Positions 60,941-64,000 of a stretch of 64,000 nt of DNA are shown here, piece by piece. Positions within the stretch are counted from its first letter, which is position 1, and each line of letters begins with the position of its first letter. The notes under the pieces were generated by a model. That model searched no databases and was not told where the DNA came from. It saw nothing but the letters and a program-made list of their open reading frames with translations. This stretch comes from an alpha proteobacterium MED-G09 (GTDB lineage: Bacteria > Pseudomonadota > Alphaproteobacteria > MED-G09). A program made the position numbers and the translations under genes. Location: positions 248,001 to 312,000 of the forward strand of contig CAJIZT010000006.1 of assembly GCA_905182015.1 (NCBI GenBank). Direction: 5' to 3'.

Positions 60941-62395
60941 TTAAACTGGAATTGCTTTCCAGAAATATCTTGTAAAACCTCTTAATTCATCAACTATCTT
61001 AACCCTAAAGACCATCTTAACTTCCATACCGGAATCAATCTCGCCTTTCTCAACATCAGTAAAGTCTATCATAATTCTTCCGCCCTCTTCAAAATCAACA
61101 ACCCCGTAATGATTGGGTGGATTAATTGAAAAAGAAAGGTAATCTGCAGACCAAGAAAGAATCTTAGCTCTCTTTTCTGCAAATTTATAAGGCTCTTGGG
61201 TATTTAAGTCAGGACTGTTTGGACTTACAGATATTGGTGAAGCAGGGTATTGAATTGTACCAGTTTTTGAACACTTACCGCCTATAAGTCCCATAATAGC
61301 ATCATTGTGACGATAAAGAGTGGTTAGAGCTGTTTTACGATCTTGCTCACCCCTCATTCCTCTCTCCCACTTTATTAAATCATTAAAAGTTAAATATTTC
61401 ATATAGTTATTTTCTTCAGTGCCTGATTCTATAAGATTTTCGATTGTTTGTTCAGGCTTAAAGTTTGTTATATTTTCTGTTGTCTCGAATAACAAAACAT
61501 CTGAACCACCACCGAAGCTACAAACTAATATTTTTTCACCAGGCTTTGCTTTCTCTAAAACCGAAGCTAACATCAGTAGTGAATGTGCGGAACCAGTATC
61601 ACCAACTGACAACCCCATATTGTTAACTACCTTATCTGGGTCAATACCACATTTCTTAGCGATCTTTTGGTCTAGCTTAGGGAATACGCTAGGAAGAATA
61701 AAATGATCGATACTTGATCCGTCTATTTGAGACTTACGAAATAAGTCATTAATAGCTTTTGGTACAATTTTTAAATACCCTTCATCCCTAATCCATCTTT
61801 CTTCCCAATTATAGTCAAATTCTTCACCAGGCTGTCTAAAGTGATCAATAAAATCAATACTTAATGAAGAACTATTAATGTATTTTGCTATTAAATTTTC
61901 TGTAGCAACAGATATAGCTACCGAGCCATCCCCAAAGTTTAGTTCCTGAGGACTTGCCGCTCTAGCCTTTCTTTTATCAGCCGCAGAAACAATAGAGTGA
62001 GAGCTTTTACCACTTTTAACTTTGTCTAAAGCTTGAATTAGAGCGGATGTACCTGATTTTAATGTTGAAGTAATATCAATACATTGTGTTTCTTCTTCTA
62101 AAGTTAAGGCGGCTCTAATTATTCCAGAGTTCAATCTGTCGGCAAATGGCATTGTAGTCGAAGCAAAGAATAAGGTATCAACATGTGACCTATCGTCATC
62201 ACGGCCTAAGATACGACGAATTGCCTCTACAGACATAGTTACGCTATCTTCGTCCCAGTTTGCCATAGTTCTTGTACCCTTACCCTTTCCTGCTAAGTTA
62301 GGGGCTAGCCAAGCATTAGCTTGTGTAACAGTTTTTTTTGATAATCTTAGACGCGGTAGATATCCGGCAATTGATGAAATTCCTACATCAGACAT
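60941..62395 (-). CDS. HMG-CoA-synthase-like protein fused to DUF35, catalytic residues replaced
   Basis: The 484-residue protein has an N-terminal thiolase-fold domain (about 1-325) similar to archaeal HMG-CoA synthase/KAS III (GISSIAGYLPRLRLSK; VGDTGSAHSLLMLASVL; CSFGGGSDVLLFE) and a C-terminal DUF35 OB-fold domain (about 340-484). In the nucleophile segment, archaeal enzymes have A-C-K-A-G-T, and this protein has T-L-K-S-G-T, so Leu112 replaces the cysteine. The catalytic histidine position is Pro235. The zinc-ribbon part keeps one cysteine (Cys375); the others read Thr, Ser and Pro. It is therefore unlikely to be a condensing enzyme and may support the adjacent thiolase. Confidence 0.8.
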   Translation of the reverse strand: MSDVGISSIAGYLPRLRLSKKTVTQANAWLAPNLAGKGKGTRTMANWDEDSVTMSVEAIRRILGRDDDRSHVDTLFFASTTMPFADRLNSGIIRAALTLEEETQCIDITSTLKSGTSALIQALDKVKSGKSSHSIVSAADKRKARAASPQELNFGDGSVAISVATENLIAKYINSSSLSIDFIDHFRQPGEEFDYNWEERWIRDEGYLKIVPKAINDLFRKSQIDGSSIDHFILPSVFPKLDQKIAKKCGIDPDKVVNNMGLSVGDTGSAHSLLMLASVLEKAKPGEKILVCSFGGGSDVLLFETTENITNFKPEQTIENLIESGTEENNYMKYLTFNDLIKWERGMRGEQDRKTALTTLYRHNDAIMGLIGGKCSKTGTIQYPASPISVSPNSPDLNTQEPYKFAEKRAKILSWSADYLSFSINPPNHYGVVDFEEGGRIMIDFTDVEKGEIDSGMEVKMVFRVKIVDELRGFTRYFWKAIPV

Positions 62396-62472
62396 TAAAA
62401 CACCTCATTTTTTATAAACATATACAGCAAATTATTAACATTAATGAAAGCCTTTTTTGATTTTATCTAAAC

Positions 62473-63438
62473 TTATTTATCTAATAATCTCTCAGTTCGA
62501 AGAAACTTAAAGAAACATAAGGTAGCAAAGGCAGTTAATAGGTGCCAAATACCATGAGGTTGAATTATTGAGTCTGGATTACAAAATTTTGTACCAGGGT
62601 AGCCCTGAAGCCAGATAGAAAAAGCTATGATATATGAAGCCGTTCCAAGAAAAAACCAGGGATTATAATCTCGAATATTTGTTGGTGGGTGGGTAGATAA
62701 AATAGCGGGAAGCCAAAAAAGGATAATCCACCAATACTCAAATACGTTATTAAATATCTCAGATGGCATAATACCAAAAATTGCGGCAACCAGAAAGCCA
62801 ATAAATCCAGAAGACCACCTTAATAGAGGTGACCAAAAACGGAATAAAATTTCTGAAATAAACCAAAGGGCAATTGATAGTCCGAATAAATCAAGATTTA
62901 TTCCCATATTCGTTCCAAAAAACCAACTCAGTAAAGAAAAAGATATAACTATTGAAATATAGGACACAAAAAATTTCTTATCTGACCAGCGAGCTAAATG
63001 CTTAATATTTAATAGCCATGGTATAATTATGTACATAACCATGCTGACATTATCAATCCACTGACCCCAATAAGAATGAGTTCCATGCATTAATAAAGAT
63101 CCTGGGCCTAAAAAAATTGATACCCCAGCATATAAAATAGATATTTTTGTTAAACCGATAAATTGATTAGAATTATCGTCACTTAACTTATCTTTTGATA
63201 ATATCCAAAACATAAGCAAGCCAAGAAACATAAATCCTAGGTTACTTAGTGCATTTACTGGTTCACGAAATAGCCCCGGACTAACTCTTTCACACCATTT
63301 TGATATATCACCAACAGTCTCGCCTGGCTCAAGTGATAAAATTAGTCCAGATTTTCCTAAGACAAGGTATCCAAGAAGAAAAACTATTGAAGATATCAAA
63401 GCTATTATGAAGGAATTATTTTTTTTAAAAAAAGACAT
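62473..63438 (-). CDS. Ceramidase-family integral membrane hydrolase
   Basis: The 321-residue protein has about eight membrane helices and the CREST/ceramidase motifs. These are EPVNALSNLGFMFLGLL (E-x-x-N-x-x-S-N), FLGPGSLLMHGTHSYWGQWIDNVSM (Ser-x3-His with Asp), and near the end DSIIQPHGIWHLLTAFATL (H-x3-H). These residues bind the zinc of alkaline ceramidases, so an amide hydrolase acting on a membrane lipid is the best guess. Whether the cell has sphingolipids is unknown; ornithine lipids or related amides are alternatives. It lies 13 bp after the Rieske oxygenase gene. Confidence 0.85.
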   Translation of the reverse strand: MSFFKKNNSFIIALISSIVFLLGYLVLGKSGLILSLEPGETVGDISKWCERVSPGLFREPVNALSNLGFMFLGLLMFWILSKDKLSDDNSNQFIGLTKISILYAGVSIFLGPGSLLMHGTHSYWGQWIDNVSMVMYIIIPWLLNIKHLARWSDKKFFVSYISIVISFSLLSWFFGTNMGINLDLFGLSIALWFISEILFRFWSPLLRWSSGFIGFLVAAIFGIMPSEIFNNVFEYWWIILFWLPAILSTHPPTNIRDYNPWFFLGTASYIIAFSIWLQGYPGTKFCNPDSIIQPHGIWHLLTAFATLCFFKFLRTERLLDK

Positions 63439-63451
63439 TTTTTAGGATAAT

Positions 63452-64000
63452 TTAATCTTTATATAGATCCGGCAAATCTTCATCGGAAGTATTAATTATT
63501 TTATCAACCCAACCGTGGAAACTTTGTCCAGCCCCTTCGTTTTTTCCAAAAAGTACATCTTTAATCATACCTGTTTTTAGACCCTTTTGAAGCCTAATTC
63601 CTGTCTTGTAGTCCTCAACCTCAACAACATATTCAAGAAAATCGAATTGTTTTCTTGCTTCCTCTTCTTGTTTTTTCGTTGGTTTATTTTCCATTAAATA
63701 GTATTGCGTTGTATAAGATTCATCCGGACTTTCTCCGGGCATTAGTTGTGATAAAAGAATGGATCTTCCTCCGCCCATGAATGATGCAATTGAAACATTG
63801 GGGAAAATTGTCCAAACACCGCCCATAAGATGCTCAAGTGGCCAATCATTAATGGTATTATAGTCAGGAATGAGATCCTCTCCCTCTGACGAGGATATAA
63901 CCATAGATGGAGAGCTCACCCTTTGGTGGGGACCCCATTCGTATGGGTTTGCTTGATTGGAAAAGTCTTTACCAAAAGTTTCACTGTGCAAGACGGGTAA
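63452..64000 (-). CDS. Rieske oxygenase alpha subunit, C-terminal part
   Basis: The frame runs off the right edge of the window and about 182 codons of the C-terminal catalytic domain are visible. It shows the late ring-hydroxylase pattern: LEHLMGGVWTIFPNVSIASFM, ESYTTQYYLME, then FDFLEYVVEVEDYKTGIRLQ, FGKNEGAGQSFHGWVDKI. The Rieske [2Fe-2S] domain and iron-ligand histidines lie outside the window. Relatives oxygenate aromatic or quaternary amine compounds; the substrate is unknown. Confidence 0.8.
   Translation of the reverse strand, partial: LPVLHSETFGKDFSNQANPYEWGPHQRVSSPSMVISSSEGEDLIPDYNTINDWPLEHLMGGVWTIFPNVSIASFMGGGRSILLSQLMPGESPDESYTTQYYLMENKPTKKQEEEARKQFDFLEYVVEVEDYKTGIRLQKGLKTGMIKDVLFGKNEGAGQSFHGWVDKIINTSDEDLPDLYKD

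Overview
The window is an AT-rich (roughly one third G+C by eye, not computed), very compact stretch of a bacterial chromosome. Most neighbouring genes are separated by only a few bases or overlap by 1, 4 or 8 nt. Gene families and gene order point to a streamlined marine alphaproteobacterium. The supporting blocks are glyA-nrdR-ribD-ribE-ribB(X)-ribH-nusB-thiL, argS-SPOR-scpA-scpB-tatABC-serS-yajC-secDF, the uvrA/ssb-gyrA-coaD-PPIase-queA-tgt group, and the divergent mfd-sdhE / recG pair. A proteorhodopsin gene fits a sunlit-ocean lifestyle. I cannot assign a clade from this window alone.

Layout. 1-3041 (minus strand): the start of a Tat-exported protein, the N-end-rule transferase bpt, an SLC13-type permease with RCK domains, and an RDD membrane protein whose start appears to be ATT. 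3170-23964 (plus): a long housekeeping run with a GDPD phosphodiesterase, glyA, nrdR, the riboflavin cluster, nusB, thiL, a proton-pumping pyrophosphatase, a dGTPase-like HD hydrolase (with a hairpin over its ribosome-binding site), argS, an unusual SPOR protein interrupted by LysM, the condensin partners scpA/scpB, the Tat translocase, serS, the SecDF-YajC complex and a PuuD-like membrane protein. 24014-33774: uvrA facing ssb, then gyrA, coaD, a periplasmic PPIase, queA and a tgt that lacks the usual zinc cysteines.

33900-40450 is the accessory part. A tRNA-Lys(UUU) gene is followed 1,100 bp downstream by an exact copy of its 3' half plus flank. This is the signature of a small element (34016-35115) integrated at the tRNA. 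The element holds one intact membrane-protein gene, a decayed signal-peptide gene and the C-terminal end of a lost gene, but no integrase. Beyond it lie several tiny or orphan genes, a two-module VOC protein, a green-type proteorhodopsin with its own terminator, a periplasmic rhodanese, a MazG-like protein and a pair of small paralogous genes. One of that pair seems to need a -1 frameshift at an A AAA AAG site.

40506-51075: transporters and metabolism. These are an MFS carrier, a bicupin/alcohol dehydrogenase/dicarboxylate symporter group, a MAPEG protein, a lipoprotein, an oligopeptide-type ABC transporter without an adjacent binding protein, a PhnP-like hydrolase and TatD. 51146-64000: a FrnE-like DsbA, mfd, sdhE, recG, a DUF502 protein, a kinase-like/DUF6285 pair, and a minus-strand lipid/acyl-CoA-looking group. 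That group is a thiolase, a fused HMG-CoA-synthase-like/DUF35 protein lacking the catalytic cysteine and histidine, a ceramidase-family hydrolase and the C-terminus of a Rieske oxygenase cut by the window edge.

The most interesting items are the tRNA-Lys micro-island and repeats around it, the nested SPOR-LysM protein, the catalytically stripped synthase-like/DUF35 fusion beside an intact thiolase, the zinc-ligand-less Tgt, and the candidate frameshift gene. No CRISPR array, insertion sequence with transposase, rRNA operon or phage structural gene was seen.
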